From NCBI GenBank assembly GCA_036936605.1, contig JAUPFV010000005.1:1167670-1231669 (forward strand): a stretch of DNA of 64,000 bases, read 5' to 3'. This document shows, piece after piece, positions 35,551 to 46,859 of this stretch. The stretch is from Limnanthes douglasii subsp. nivea. Its lineage: Eukaryota; Streptophyta; Magnoliopsida; Brassicales; Limnanthaceae. Within the stretch, counting starts at the first letter, position 1. Each line of letters opens with the position of its first letter. The translations under genes and the position numbers were made by a program. The notes beneath the pieces were generated by a model. The model did no database searches, was not told the DNA's origin, and saw only the letters and a list, made by a program, of their open reading frames with translations.

Positions 35551-35924
35551 TGTTAGGATTCACTATGAAATGTATCGCAAATGCTCAAGAACAAAACAAA
35601 ATAAAGTGTGTAAAAGAAAAGAACACATGAGTTAACGTAATTAGACCAATGTCTATGTCAACGGGCGCTACCAGATAAAAGTGTTTCACTATAATAGAAA
35701 ATATTATAGATTTTTAGATTATTCTTTTTTGTAGTCCTGGTAATCTATTTAAAAACATTTAAATAAATAAATTTATTGGATTATGGACCTAATGGGCTCA
35801 TATACACAAGAGTAGAAAGTATAACTCGTGATATATTTAAGTACAAATGGACATTGTCAATGATAAAGACTATACCAACAGACACGATACATTGTCAAGA
35901 CATTAATCGGCTCATTCTCAACCA
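35551..35924 (-). repeat. 5' LTR of the inverted copia copy
   Basis: About 374 bp; plus-strand ends TGTTAGGATTC and CTCAACCA. Its duplicate in the second block is 58028-58397. Confidence 0.78.
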
Positions 35925-36015
35925 AATATTAATATATTAAAATATAATCCTAAAGTAAAGTTAAATAAATATAAAAAAACACTTAAATAATTGAATTTAA
36001 ATAACACTCTTTACA

Positions 36016-37119
36016 TCATCTTCTCCTAAGTGGAAACTTTACTGTACCACTCATTGATTTGTCTAAGTCTGTCAATAGGTTTCGGTCCCCGGTCATATGA
36101 TTTGAAGCGCCTGTATCGTAGTACCACATTGATTCATCAACACTCCCTTTCGTTGCCACTGTTTCACATTTATCTTTGGCTAGCATCAATTTTTTCTCTC
36201 TAGAAAAAACAGAATTGGTCTCCATTACTAGCAATGTATCTTTATCTTCTACTTCTTCTGTTAGATTCATTGTTTCCTCTTTATTCGGTTTGCAATCCCT
36301 AGCATAATGCCCAAAATTATGACATGTATAACATCGTACCTTTGTGATATAAAAGTTCGAATTTCTCTGGATATGTCCTTCTCCATTAACAGATTTTGAT
36401 ATTCCATAGGAAAATCTTCCTCTCCCATAGCCAAAGCCACCTCTGCCTCTTCCTCGACCGCGACCTCGGGTCCCTCCAGAATATGTTGAGTTAAATCGTG
36501 ACTCCCATTCTGCTTTTGTTAACAACACCTTTTCATCATGCTCTTCTTCTTCATCACCTTTAAGACGTTCTTCATGGGCTCTTAGTGCCCCAATAACATC
36601 TTCAAAAGATTTGTTCTTGGCATCTCCAAATTGTTAAATTGACGCTGCAATTTGGGTAAACTTTGACGAAACAGATCTTAACAATTTCTTGTTTACATAG
36701 TCTGGCTTAATTGCAACACCAAGGGCCTTCATTTGGTTAACCACTGTTGCCATTTTTCTCGCATACTCCACTACTGTCTCGTTATTTTTCATTTTCATAC
36801 CTTCAAATTCCCATATGAACGCTTGCGCTCGCACCTCTTTGACCTCGTCTGCTCCTTCATTCATTTTGCGAAGAGACTCCCACGCTTCTTGTGTTGTCTC
36901 AATGTCACCCAATTCCATCAATTTCCCTTCAGTCAATCCTTGAGAGAGAATTCCATACACGATTTGATCTTGACGGAGATCAAATAGTTTGTCGGACAAC
37001 ACAACATCCCAAACTCCATGAGCCCCTATGCATATCTTTATCTTTAATGCCCATCTTTGATAGATTGTGTCAGTGAGAATTGGATACGTAAGTGATAGAT
37101 TTCCTTCCTTCTGTGACAC
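36016..37119 (-). pseudogene. Gag and protease start of a third copia family
   Basis: Minus strand. 37119-36634 encodes gag with YPILTDTIYQRWALKIKICI and AHGVWDVV, then a single in-frame TAA (36634-36636). The frame continues to 36016 with an Arg/Gly-rich run, the zinc knuckle CYTCHNFGHYARDC (about 36325-36285) and the protease motif DTGASNHM. After that, 3' sequence is missing; the LTR of the previous element begins about 90 bases on. The family differs from its neighbour (knuckle and gag start unlike). Its 5' LTR and primer site follow at 37196-37404. Confidence 0.82.
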
Positions 37120-37210
37120 TCTTCTTTCTCATTTTGTTGATTCAACGCTACCACCACTTCTCACCACACTCGCATAACTATCGTTTTTCGATATTGGCTC
37201 TGATACCAAA

Positions 37211-37404
37211 TGAATAAAATAAAATTAAGAGAGTTTGTTTTTCTGAAATTCTGAATCCATTCAAGTTGATCAAATTACATATACATAACGGAAACGCGGA
37301 ATTTACGGAGGCAGTTGCAACTGCACATAATTTATAACGGAAACTAATAAAATATAACTGCATACATATAAATAAGATACGAGATTAAATTAATTATGCC
37401 AACA
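37211..37404 (-). repeat. 5' LTR and primer site of the third copia family
   Basis: On the minus strand the LTR starts TGTTGGCATAATT and ends TTTTATTCA (194 bp). It is followed by TGGTATCAGAGCC (37196-37208), the primer site complementary to initiator tRNA-Met. The LTR abuts ARF coding sequence at 37405, so the element inserted into an ARF copy at about codon 39-40. The other side of the insertion is no longer present here. Confidence 0.8.
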
Positions 37405-37690
37405 TTTTTCGCGTGACCTTGTGGGAAGTAGTAAGCGGTGGAGTTAGCTGTCGGGATGTAGACCAATGATCTTGCGTATGCATGCTACAGTTGGGGATCC
37501 ACATTCACTTGGTCTGCTGCCATTTCTCTGTCAGATTAGAACGACAAGAATATTTGATTTTTAGATGATCAAGCTTTAGTTTTTGTCTTGTTTCTGCAGT
37601 GGAAAGATAAGAGTGATATAACAGAAGGAGGAGATACTCTATCTATAATATCGGTAACGAACAAGATATTTCAAATTGAGAGAGATTCGC
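37405..37690 (-). pseudogene. ARF 5' fragment (truncated copy)
   Basis: Near-identical to the first 39 codons and 5' flank of the ARF gene at 52947. The start codon is at 37528. The fragment encodes MAADQVNVDPQL, then TAG where the full gene has TGG (Trp-13). It is cut at codon 39-40 by the copia LTR. The stop and the truncation make it a pseudogene. Confidence 0.88.
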
Positions 37691-39089
37691 ACCTCATACA
37701 GTCGATCTATATCTATATCCTAGTAAAATCACGTTATATTAGATAATATTAGCCAAAAAAATTTCTAAAATTAAATATTTAAATTTCGTTAACCAAATTT
37801 ATATATCTAAAACGGTATAAAAATGTATATGTCCTTGGTATTAATATTAGGTATTAAAATTATGTGTTAGTGGATGCTAATGTAACTTAGTTTCATTTAG
37901 TTTTTTAGTTAACGGTCTTAATTTCATTGTAACGATGTCTTTTTAAATAACATGTTATGCACGAGACAAAACTGAAAAAAATATATATGAGGATTTTTTA
38001 TAGATATGATTTCAAAATAGATGAGGATTTGTTAAACATATAATTTCTTAAAATATATTAGATCAATAAAATTGAGAAAAATAAAGAAATACAATAAAAA
38101 TAATATCGTGTAGATAACACCTTTCATTTTATTTAGTTTATTAGTTCCATATTTTAATTATTAATATATTAATATTTGTTTTCATAAAAAAAATTAATTT
38201 TATTTCTATGTATTTAACAACAATATCTTATATATATAACAAATTTAATTTAATTTCTATTTTTTTAATAAATATATTTGAAATATCAAATTTGATTTTT
38301 TTAGCAATAAAAAAATTTATTACCAAAAATCAAATGTTTTACAAAATATAGGATTCAAATAAATGTCTGCGAAAGAATAGGGGTCCAAGACCAAATACAC
38401 AATAATATAATATGAGGAGCCATCGATCGCCTTTATTGATAAGCTGGGTCTTCTGACGATTTTCAATTAACAGACTAAAGTTGCCACTCATACTCAAGAT
38501 CATCAATCATCAACAATTGTCATCAGCGAATTTCAACAAATCTGATCCCTTAGACGAAACCCTTGAGCAATCTTCAAAACATGCAGAGCTGAATTCCGCT
38601 CTAGAATCATCTAATTCCTGGTTGAAACAGGCGACGAGAGAACGATTGAAATCAGGTACATCATCTTCGACCATCTTCTAGCTCCAACGAATATCTTCTC
38701 AATAGCGAGGAAGAAGAATGTAGAAACGATGGGGACACCGGGAGATTATTATATCAATCCAAACCTCCTTGAGAACCCATTATCCCTCTTCTTCAAGCAG
38801 AGCGAATGATGGACTTAGCTCCAACTTCATCCCCGAATTTCACAGCAGCAGGCCCCTTGATCAGCAACTATCTGCTACTGCTCGACTAACAAGGTTAGTT
38901 GCTTCGATCAATTGAACGCTTCAAAACTTGAAATTCAACAAAACATATTGAGAAAGAATTTTAAGGTTAATTAAATTATTCACCAAAAAAGTTACTCATT
39001 GCTTGATACAATATACCCTAACTCAAGACTTTCTAGAAGAGTAATTGCAAGAAATTTATTAGGGGCTTTTAAATAAGGAAAACTTATCT
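37691..39089. other. A/T-rich flank with an exon-like open frame
   Basis: 37700-38400 is A/T rich and partly shared with block B. 38481-38681 is open for 66 codons (NKSDPLDETLEQSSKHAELN) and includes a possible donor (TCAG|GTACAT, about 38657). It could be the first exon of an unidentified gene, but no continuation was found. The first part of this stretch is copied at 55565-55664. Confidence 0.3.
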
Positions 39090-39836
39090 CGTTTTTGCAT
39101 TTTAATGACCAATTAGCGAAAAACTTTGTTGTCTGGTTTTTGAAATCTTGAGATACGCCTTAACGTCATAGTAGAAGTTATTAGCTTTCTGCAGATCTTT
39201 ATGGTAGGATTAAGGAACCAAGGCACATTGCCTTTAGCTATGATATTAACCAAAATCACGCAATCTGTTTTAATGTCTAATCTGGACCAGTTATTTTTTT
39301 TGCAGGTAACGAGGCCCTCCATCAGCACTTTTGCTTCAGCTAATAAACGAGATAGTTTCCCGTAGGTATTGCCAGAACAATGAATGATTTCTCCATTCTT
39401 GTTTCTAATGACAATACCTCCACTTGATTCCCCGTTTCAATTGCAGGCGGCATCAACATTCATTTTCGGTCTCTCTTCCTCGGGAGCTTTCCATTTGACG
39501 TAAGTAAAATTAGGAGATTTATTATAGGCCGAGCTTCAACCTAAGTAATAACTTGCATTCAAGTCATTAGACCAGTGGTTTTTGTTTATGATTTTAGAAA
39601 TATCAAGCTATGTAATAATTGTATTAATTTTGCAAATGACTTTATTGACAGAGTCTTTAATGTCTTTATACTTACAATTATTCCTGCTTTTCTATATCAT
39701 AGCACAAACAAGAGCAAGAATAGTGTGAGTTATATGAACTTTAGCAGTAGAAAACCACAACCATGTTCGGATTATATGGGGCAAAACCATGAACTTATCA
39801 ATTTTGATGTTAAAGAGGTTACTAGGCTTTGGATAG
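39090..39836 (-). pseudogene. LINE RNase H fragment
   Basis: Minus strand. About 39510-39113 encodes MNVDAACN (then a stop), GGIVIRNKNGEIIHC, AEAKVLMEGLVT and NWSRLDIKTDC, an RNase H of the type found in plant LINE polyproteins and related host proteins. Upstream (39836-39692), PHIIRTWLWFSTAKVHITHT-like sequence follows the zinc-binding part seen at 41880-41708. The two parts are separated by an inserted element (39839-41705). Several stops. Confidence 0.65.
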
Positions 39837-39838
39837 TA

Positions 39839-41705
39839 CATCGTCCCTCGACTATCGTGTTTGGTGGCAAATAGTCCATTGACTTTCAAATGTCCGTTGA
39901 CAGTCCCTAGACTATCACGTTCAGATAAAGTTAGTCCAGAGGATCGTCCGATCCATCAGAGACTCTCACTTGTCACCATAGTCCCAGATTTTTGTATTAC
40001 CACTAGTCCTTTGAGTTTAGATACGATTTTTCCCTTTGACCAAAATTCTTGTTGGCATAGGTATTGGTGAGATGGAAAATTTTGTTGACCTGACATCTAT
40101 TAAATGAATCCTATGCGTTAATTTTGAAATTATTGTTGTCTATTATGAAACAAAAACTTACTCATATAACTAAAATAATCGACTCATTCATTGATTTAAT
40201 TTACTTTCACTCAATTATATTTTTAATTTTGTTGAAGCATGTATTAATAAATACATACTTTTAATTTTTCTAATAATAATAACAATAAATACATTTTAAA
40301 AATCTATTAGTCGGAATGTTTTTAATAACTTAATAAAATAGATGCTAATTAGTAATTAAATTTTATACCAATAAATAAATGATAATCATAATTTATAATG
40401 TAATTAAATATACAATTTTGGTAGTCAATTATTATATAAAATATAATTTACTATCTATGAGAGTAATAATGAATTCAAATCATTACTTCTTTTACCGAAT
40501 GTGGATATCATCCCATAATTATACAAAACTCTGGGAACATTTAATCTGGTTAAGAACACAAAAAATAAATACATTTAACCAAACCCAAACATCTTAAATA
40601 ATGAACAAATACTTTAAGAACTAATCTGTTTTAAATTAACAAAAACAACACGTTATCTATGTTTCGTTTGATTTTGCTATTGGGTCACCTTTTTGTTCTT
40701 AATTCAATCGAGTTCAATGCGACAGTAGTTGCAGATGGTAATGGAAATTACACCACAATTCCAGAAGCTGTTGAGGGTGCACCATTCAATAGAACCACAC
40801 GCTACTACATCATAATCAAGGCAAGAGTGTATGAAGGACATGTAGAAGTCCCTAACAACAAAAAAATTTCGTCATTTGTTGGAGATGACGCTGCTGCTAC
40901 TATAATTGTAGACCGACGTTCTAGCGCCACCTGATATGGCACCCCCGATTCTGCCACAGTAAAGAAACAAATAAAATACCTGTATATTCTTGAGAGAAAT
41001 CCAATTTGATTTTGACCTTCTTCTGTTTCTTTCTCGAACCCTTCTTTATTGTTGAATCACGTTTACGTTTTCCAAAAATTGAGGCTAGCAACAATTTGGG
41101 TACAACCTGTAAATTAATGAAGAAGATTTAGGGTTCTATTTCAATTTGGGTATAGATTTAAGAGACGATACATCTGGTTATAGATTAGGGATTCGATTTA
41201 GGGATTCGATTTGGCGATTTGATTTAGAACAAGAGAGAGTGAAGAGGAGAAAGTCTAGGGATTACAGTACGAAACGGATTTAGTCTATCTGATCAGGGAG
41301 AAGGCAATCTAGGGTTTAGATTTTGTTAGGTATTTCATTAAATTAAATTAATGAAGATGTAACATGACCGATTGATAAGGTTACAAAGGAATATCCTAAG
41401 GCAAATATTCCACGTATGATAAATAATGTCACATGGATGACACATTCAATTATTAATGCCAAGTTAGATATTATAAGGGTAGGTGGGTCATTTAATGTCG
41501 CGGACTAAGTTTTGGGTTTGACCTAAACTCAAGGGACTAGTGGTGATACAAAAATATGGGGACTATGGTGACAGGTGGCAGTCTCTGATGGATCAGAGGA
41601 TCCTCTGGACTAACTTTATCCAAACGCGATAGTCCAGAGACTGTCAACGGACATTTGAAAGTCAAGGGATTATCTGCCACCAAACGCGATAGTCGAGGGA
41701 TGATG
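39839..41705. mobile_element. Long-TIR DNA element carrying a PME fragment
   Basis: The ends are inverted repeats of about 181 bp (39839-40019 and 41524-41705; start CATCRTCCCTCGACTATCG), about 85-90% alike by eye. TA lies on each side (39837-39838 and 41706-41707). Removing the element and one TA joins two halves of a LINE reading frame in phase, which supports these ends. No transposase is visible; the interior has a pectin methylesterase fragment instead. The superfamily is uncertain: a TA duplication suggests Tc1/mariner-like, whereas long TIRs and gene capture are more usual for Mutator, which makes 9-bp duplications. Confidence 0.78.
40659..40934 (+). pseudogene. Pectin methylesterase fragment inside the TIR element
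   Basis: 91 codons. A hydrophobic start (MFRLILLLGHLFVL, signal-peptide-like) leads straight into the PME catalytic-domain N-terminus: NATVVADGNGNYTTIPEAVE, RYYIIIKARVYEGHVEV and FVGDDAAATIIV. It stops shortly afterwards, so the QTGD/DFIFG active-site region is absent. PMEs de-esterify cell-wall pectin; this piece cannot. It looks like a host gene segment captured by the transposable element. Confidence 0.75.
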
Positions 41706-41707
41706 TA

Positions 41708-41880
41708 ATGTTCAAATCCCATGTTACTATAGTAACTCCAAATATGCCAGGCAAAGTCACAATTAACAAACAAGTGCCTAGTATTTTTAGATTCTGAGCA
41801 GAACTAGCACTTAAAGGCCATGATTGATTCCTTAATTTTAATTTAATCATCAACTTGAGCCATCAATGCTCTAAAAGTCA
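41708..41880 (-). pseudogene. LINE zinc-binding (zf-RVT) fragment
   Basis: Minus strand: MAFKC, a stop, then FCSESKNTRHLFVNCDFAWHIW, a reverse-transcriptase zinc-binding motif (C-x2-C ... H-x4-C pattern, first Cys pair partly lost to the stop). The frame continues in the fragment at 39836 once the inserted element is set aside. Confidence 0.65.
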
Positions 41881-41884
41881 AGGC

Positions 41885-43369
41885 TCTCCTTTTTCTTGTT
41901 TAATTTTCTAAATCTCGTGGCAATAACCCTTTTCGAAATGCAGCCTTAGCAACGAATTCTTCACAATTATCCAAACCTGTTTTTATCAACACAAAACACT
42001 TTATATATTCCTTCAATTTCTCTCCCACAGCTCGTTTACATTGTATTTTCATGTCGACATTCGCTCTCATTTCCGTACTTCTCACAAACTGCCGTAAAAA
42101 AGTTGTATAAAAATCTATAAAGTTCGAAATAGATCCAATCAGAATCCTGTTATACCATTTCAGTGTTGTACCCTTGAATGTCTGAGAAAAAGCTCTGCAT
42201 ACCATACTATCGTCACTTCGAAAGTCATCATATAGTCTTTAAAGTGTTCGACATGATCATTTGGATCTTGCATCCCATCAAATGTTTTGACCTTAGATAT
42301 ATCGAACTCGCTTCAGAAGAGTTATAGACCTTATTTTAGTTGTTAAAGGAGATTTTTTTTCTAGTCAACTCCTTGCACATGCTGGTAATCTTCTCGTGTG
42401 TATTGGTTAGATGTATTCCCTTACAGCATCCAGTTTCCTTAAACAATGAGGTATATTATCTCTTTTTGACATGTTTTTCTTACGTGATTTTCGAGACACG
42501 CTTATTTCTTATCCTTTTGAAGATTCTCGATATCTATTTTTCTTATATGAACTTTCCTCAGAGTTTGAGCTATCAAATCTATCATCACTCGATATGATAT
42601 ACCTATATTATATTACCTTTCTTTTCTCAAAGTACGATGCTTATTTTCAGGCTCAAAATGGGTTTTCTGTCGGTCGCTTTGAATCTGATGAGCTGTATAA
42701 GATCGATTAAAATTATTTTCCTCATCGTACTTCTCTTAAACTTGTCGCACTTCAGATTTCAATCTAACTAACTGAATATTTTTCTCTCTTTAAACATACT
42801 TATTGTTTAAAAATTTGATTTTATCCAGCAACTTATTTATTCGAGCTTCGATGTCTGAATGAGTCTGTTGGATTGGAATTTGATCATCGTCATTCTCTTT
42901 ACTTTCTTCTCTTTGCAAATAAAACCTCAAAGTCTCGATCGTTTTTCGAACCAAATGATCATCTTCTTTCCCTGGCTCCATTGTCAATCAAGAACAATAA
43001 TAGTTGATCAAAAATTCAATTTTCTCTGGTTTTAAATTATGAAATTTAGATACCAATCGATACAAATCTCCCACTATGGTCGCAAATTTGATATGTGTGA
43101 ATTTAGTTTTTGAGGTTGAAATAAAGAGAGTTAGATTTTAGATAGAGAAGTAAAAGTGAAAAGTAAGAATTAGCTTATGAAAGTATTGTTCCTTGTATTA
43201 ACACCATCGTCATTATTTATAGGCGTTCAGACTTGGTTACACAAATAAGTTAATTTCACTTTAATCCCCATCTTTACTAACAATCTAAACCTATCTTACA
43301 AATTTACAATTGATTATATAAGACTTTAATTAATTACATTTAAGCCCTCAACATTCTATATTTTTATCA
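41885..43369 (-). mobile_element. Gypsy fragment: LTR plus gag
   Basis: Minus strand. The LTR is about 43089-43369 (plus-strand TGATATGTG...TTATCA), followed by the primer-site remnant ACCATAGTGGGA. Gag follows: an acidic N-terminus (42987-42790) and the capsid core at 42205-41900 with CRAFSQTFKGTTLKWYNRILIGS. It stops abruptly near 41885 at the LINE debris. The primer site resembles TGGCGACCATAGTGGGA in the neighbouring element, so they are one family. Confidence 0.72.
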
Positions 43370-43559
43370 ACCTATATAAGCTTTCATATTTCCCTCCGAA
43401 TCGTTTAGCAAAATACGCTTAACAAACCCTTGATACGTTGCTCCATCGTTCTTTGAACCAAATGAAATAACCTTATAAAAATATAACATTTTGATGTGGT
43501 AAAAACGATACTTTCTTCAACATTTGGATGCATCCATGAAAGAAAAATACTAATAACTA

Positions 43560-45645
43560 GTTAGTGCATCCACCGATTGATCGATTCTAGACAAAGGAAA
43601 AGCATTATTGAGACAAGCTGAATTAAGATCAGTCAAGCCAACGCACATCCTCTATTGCTCATGTATATTTTTAACAAGTACTGGACTTTCCAACGACATC
43701 AGGTCTTTTGACCCTCTGATATGCCCCACCTTCAACAATTTATCAACCTTTTTAACAATAACTCTGATATGCCCCAATTATAGTACGTTTTGACTTATAA
43801 TTTCGAGGTGGATTATGCATCCTATCATAAGTTGACTTGAACAATACGTTCGCAGAACTTCTTGTATATCTGAGAACACGTTGAATTTCCATCCCAGTTA
43901 TTTCTACCCCAATAACCACTGCATCTTCATGAAGTCCTACAATACCTCTCGAATCATCATCATCATCTAAAACAATAAAATGAGTATCATTTTTAGCATA
44001 CAAATGTGTTGAAATCATCTCATCTATTTGAGTAGTTAGATCCGCCACATGTCTCTTCCTACAACAATTAGTATTTCCAGTCATAAATTATCCCCCTAAC
44101 ATTTCTAAGGATTCAAAATACTTACACAAACTTCAACCCCGTCCTTGCTCCACTGGTTTACCTACAACCATTTAAATCAACCTATCCAGATCAGCATCCA
44201 AATAATCTGAGGCTGCATCCAATTCCTCACACTACGAATCTAGAATCATCAATGAAATTTCTTCATTAGAATTTGGATTGACTATGTGTTGTGTGAAAGT
44301 ACTTATACTTTTTAAATCACTGCTTTGAATTTTAACAAAAGCGTATACTTTCCATTTTCTATCAAAATATGTACCACTTTCTTTAGAGTAATGCAATTTG
44401 CAGTATCATGCCCAATATCATTATGATACTTTGAAAATCTTTTGTTACGCTCTTCTCTTGGTCTGTTTACTGAAGCTGTCTTTTTAAAGCTCATATACCC
44501 TTTAGCCTCTTCATCATGTAGTTTTTAAACTGCTCGATGTGGTCATCGGGATCTTGCATCCCATCGATTTTTTTTACCTTAGCGATATCGAACCGCTTAG
44601 GAAGAGTGATAGACCTTATCTCAGCTGTCAATGAAGAGTTTCTCCAGTTGGTCTACTCCTTGCACATACTGATTATCATTTCATGTTCTCATGAAAGCGT
44701 ACAAATTCCGTTTTTTTATTCATGTGTACTGATTCGACGTATTCTCTTCACACCACTCCGCTTCCTTTAAACAACGAGTTACATTATCTTTTCTTGTTTT
44801 GTATTCTTTTCGTAACTTTCAAGGCCGACCTTTTTCTTCTTTCGAAGACCCGAGGTACCTCTTATACTCAGATGCTGAACTGTTGAACTCATCATCACTG
44901 GGCGTAATATACCTTTGTTTTATCTTTTTTCTCTTTTCGTGAAGTATGACGCTCTTTATTAGATTCAAAATGTGTTTTCCTCTACTCACTTTGAACCTCA
45001 CGAGTTGTACAATATCGATCAGACTGGTTGTCCACATCATTCTTCTCATCTATTTGTCTTACCTCCGATTTCAGCCTAACTGATTGAATATCTTGCTATC
45101 TTTGATCATACTTCTCGTTTAGAGCCGTGATTTTATCAAGTAATTGGTTCATCCGCATTTCAATGTATGATTGATTCTATCGAACTGGAACCGACTCATC
45201 TTCCTTACCTTCTCCTCCTTGCAAATCAAATTTGAGCGTCTCAACTGCCTTTCAAACCAAATGATAATTTTCATTCATTACTTCTAGTCTTTTTATCACG
45301 AAATCAAGGTACCAATCAATGAACTCCCACTATGGTCGCCAATTGGTGTGGATTAAATCTGGTTCCAGAGAGAGATGAGGAGGGAATTTGATTTTAGAGA
45401 GAGAAAGTAAAACAGAAAAAAGATAGTTCACAAGTGAAAAGTCTCATTATCATTAAGTTCAGCCTTGACCATTGTATATAGGCGTAAAAAAATTATGTGT
45501 AACTGAATTAGTTAGACAAAAGGTCTAATTACATACTAGTTCTTTATCTACACATAAGACTCTAATTTTATCCCATAAGTATACAACTTCTCATATAAAT
45601 TTTTATTTATTACATTATGACCCTCAATATTTTATTTCCTTATCA
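43560..45645 (-). mobile_element. Second gypsy fragment: LTR, gag, protease, RT start
   Basis: Minus strand. LTR 45344-45645 (plus-strand TGGTGTGG...TTATCA), then primer site TGGCGACCATAGTGGGA (about 45340-45324). Gag N-terminus at 45049-44819; zinc knuckle region at 44494-44312 (FSKYHNDIGHDTANC, first Cys now Ser). The protease block is 44084-43752, where the DTGSSANVLF motif reads YTRSSANVLF and so has lost the catalytic Asp. About 43655-43560 encodes MCVGLTDLNSACLNNAFPL, an RT segment. The rest of pol is missing. Tat-like by knuckle type. Confidence 0.75.
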
Positions 45646-46222
45646 ATAGACAATGGGGATCCACGCCAATTTGGTTTTATCTGTGGCACCTGCATACTTC
45701 TATCGTTAATCGTTGTGACGAGAGTTTATTTGTGATGCTAGAATCAATAGCAACAATAAAATATCCAATGATTGGCATTCCTAAATTAGACCAACCGCCA
45801 AAAAACATCTTACACACCTTTAGAAAATCAGAAATCTTATCTATAACCACCGTCTACCCAATATTTTGTATTTCTTATATTAAAGAGCGATAAATTTATT
45901 TTATAAATCAAATATTAAGGTTTAGTCCGCTTACCATAATGTACATGATATTAATCATTTACTAAAATAGAAAACATTGTATTTGGTAAATTGAAACATA
46001 AATAAATAAATGAAAGAGAAATGGTTTTACTCAGACAGACGGAAACATCCGGGTGAAACCAAAATACAAAACAAAAACAGCAGAGTCGAGATAGGATAGG
46101 AACTTTAAAGTAGAAAAGTGAAAAAAAAAGTGCAAAGAAGCAAAGCAAACAAAACAAGAGAGTCCTAGGATACTAAAAAAACAATTAAGAGGATGAGATG
46201 CCATCAGTCATCAAGAGCTAGC
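45646..46222. other. 3' flank of the ARF gene
   Basis: 45650-45950 holds no recognisable gene. 45950-46222 is probably the ARF 3' UTR and downstream region. No PB1-domain coding sequence is present here in any frame, so the ARF ends at 46223. Confidence 0.45.
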
Positions 46223-46529
46223 TTAAGACCGCAATCTTTTTTTTCCTTTCTTCTCCGCAGCAATCCACGAAAGCATTTGTTGTTCGGTTAGCATGAGTTG
46301 GCCAAGTAGAAAAAATCCACGATTTTCTTCTTCTACTGCATTCCTCAAACGGATTTGCTGTTCTGTGAAAATCAGCTCGCCAAAGAGACGAATTGGATTA
46401 AATTTTTCCTTGCATTGTTTCAGGATATTCTGGCTAATTTTTCCAACTCCGCTTTCATCCGTCTTTTCTGTGTCTGAAACATTAGTGGAATGTTCTAACT
46501 GCACCGAAGATGATCCATATTGAGTAGCA

Positions 46530-46550
46530 TGCCTGGCTTCCTGTATGCGG
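46530..46550 (-). promoter_or_regulatory. Divergent miR160 target site in ARF exon 2
   Basis: The plus strand here reads TGCCTGGCTTCCTGTATGCGG, 18 of 21 identical to miR160 (TGCCTGGCTCCCTGTATGCCA). The ARF mRNA (minus strand) is therefore complementary except at miRNA positions 10, 20 and 21. It encodes RIQEARHA, where relatives have an MQGAR-type peptide. Position 10 flanks the slicing site, so cleavage may be weakened. The identification rests on the known miR160 sequence and its known site in this ARF clade. Confidence 0.85.
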
Positions 46551-46859
46551 ATTGTGGATGTAACAGGATGAAGATTGTTTCCGCGAGATGACTGGTCCGG
46601 AAATTTTGCATCAACCAATGTCGAGAACTCTATTTTGGGTAGGTCGGATACTAATTCAACCGACCATGGGTTGACGTGCTTCACGTTTGGTTGTAAACGT
46701 GGTTGGTCCCAAGTAACCTGAAAATGAATTATTGTTAGTGTTGGAATAATATAGTTTCTGCACAAAAGAATGAACTTAATGAAGAAAGGGTTGAAGAAAA
46801 CCTGAAGCAGCTTCCAAAGAGAATTAGGCCAAGCTTGGTCAACCACCTGAGCAGCAGAG

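Larger units (their letters stand above)
31930..35924 (-). mobile_element. Inverted, decayed copy of the same copia family
   Basis: Minus-strand relative of the 27.8-kb element. The 3' LTR is 31930-32290 and the 5' LTR 35551-35924, with a PPT complement (TTTTCCCCTT) at 32293-32302. Gag starts near 35496 (MTSTLTKYKIERFDGVSS). Then come a decayed knuckle (about 34830), a protease motif with DNG for DTG (about 34648), integrase pieces (about 34600-33300), RT pieces (33183-32977, 32633-32427) and no RNase H. The primer site after the 5' LTR has been lost. The integrase core lacks the segment with the second Asp: RLG is followed directly by TYDGVAKRM (about 33890). No target duplication is evident. 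Confidence 0.82.
33207..38577. repeat. Duplicated block A (copia debris, ARF 5' end, flank)
   Basis: 33207-36640 matches 55665-59110; 37405-37690 matches about 52829-53105; and stretches within 37960-38577 match pieces of 53290-55664. The parts occur in a different order in the two places. A junction not found in block A, 38577 joined to 33207, is present at 55664/55665. Confidence 0.85.
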
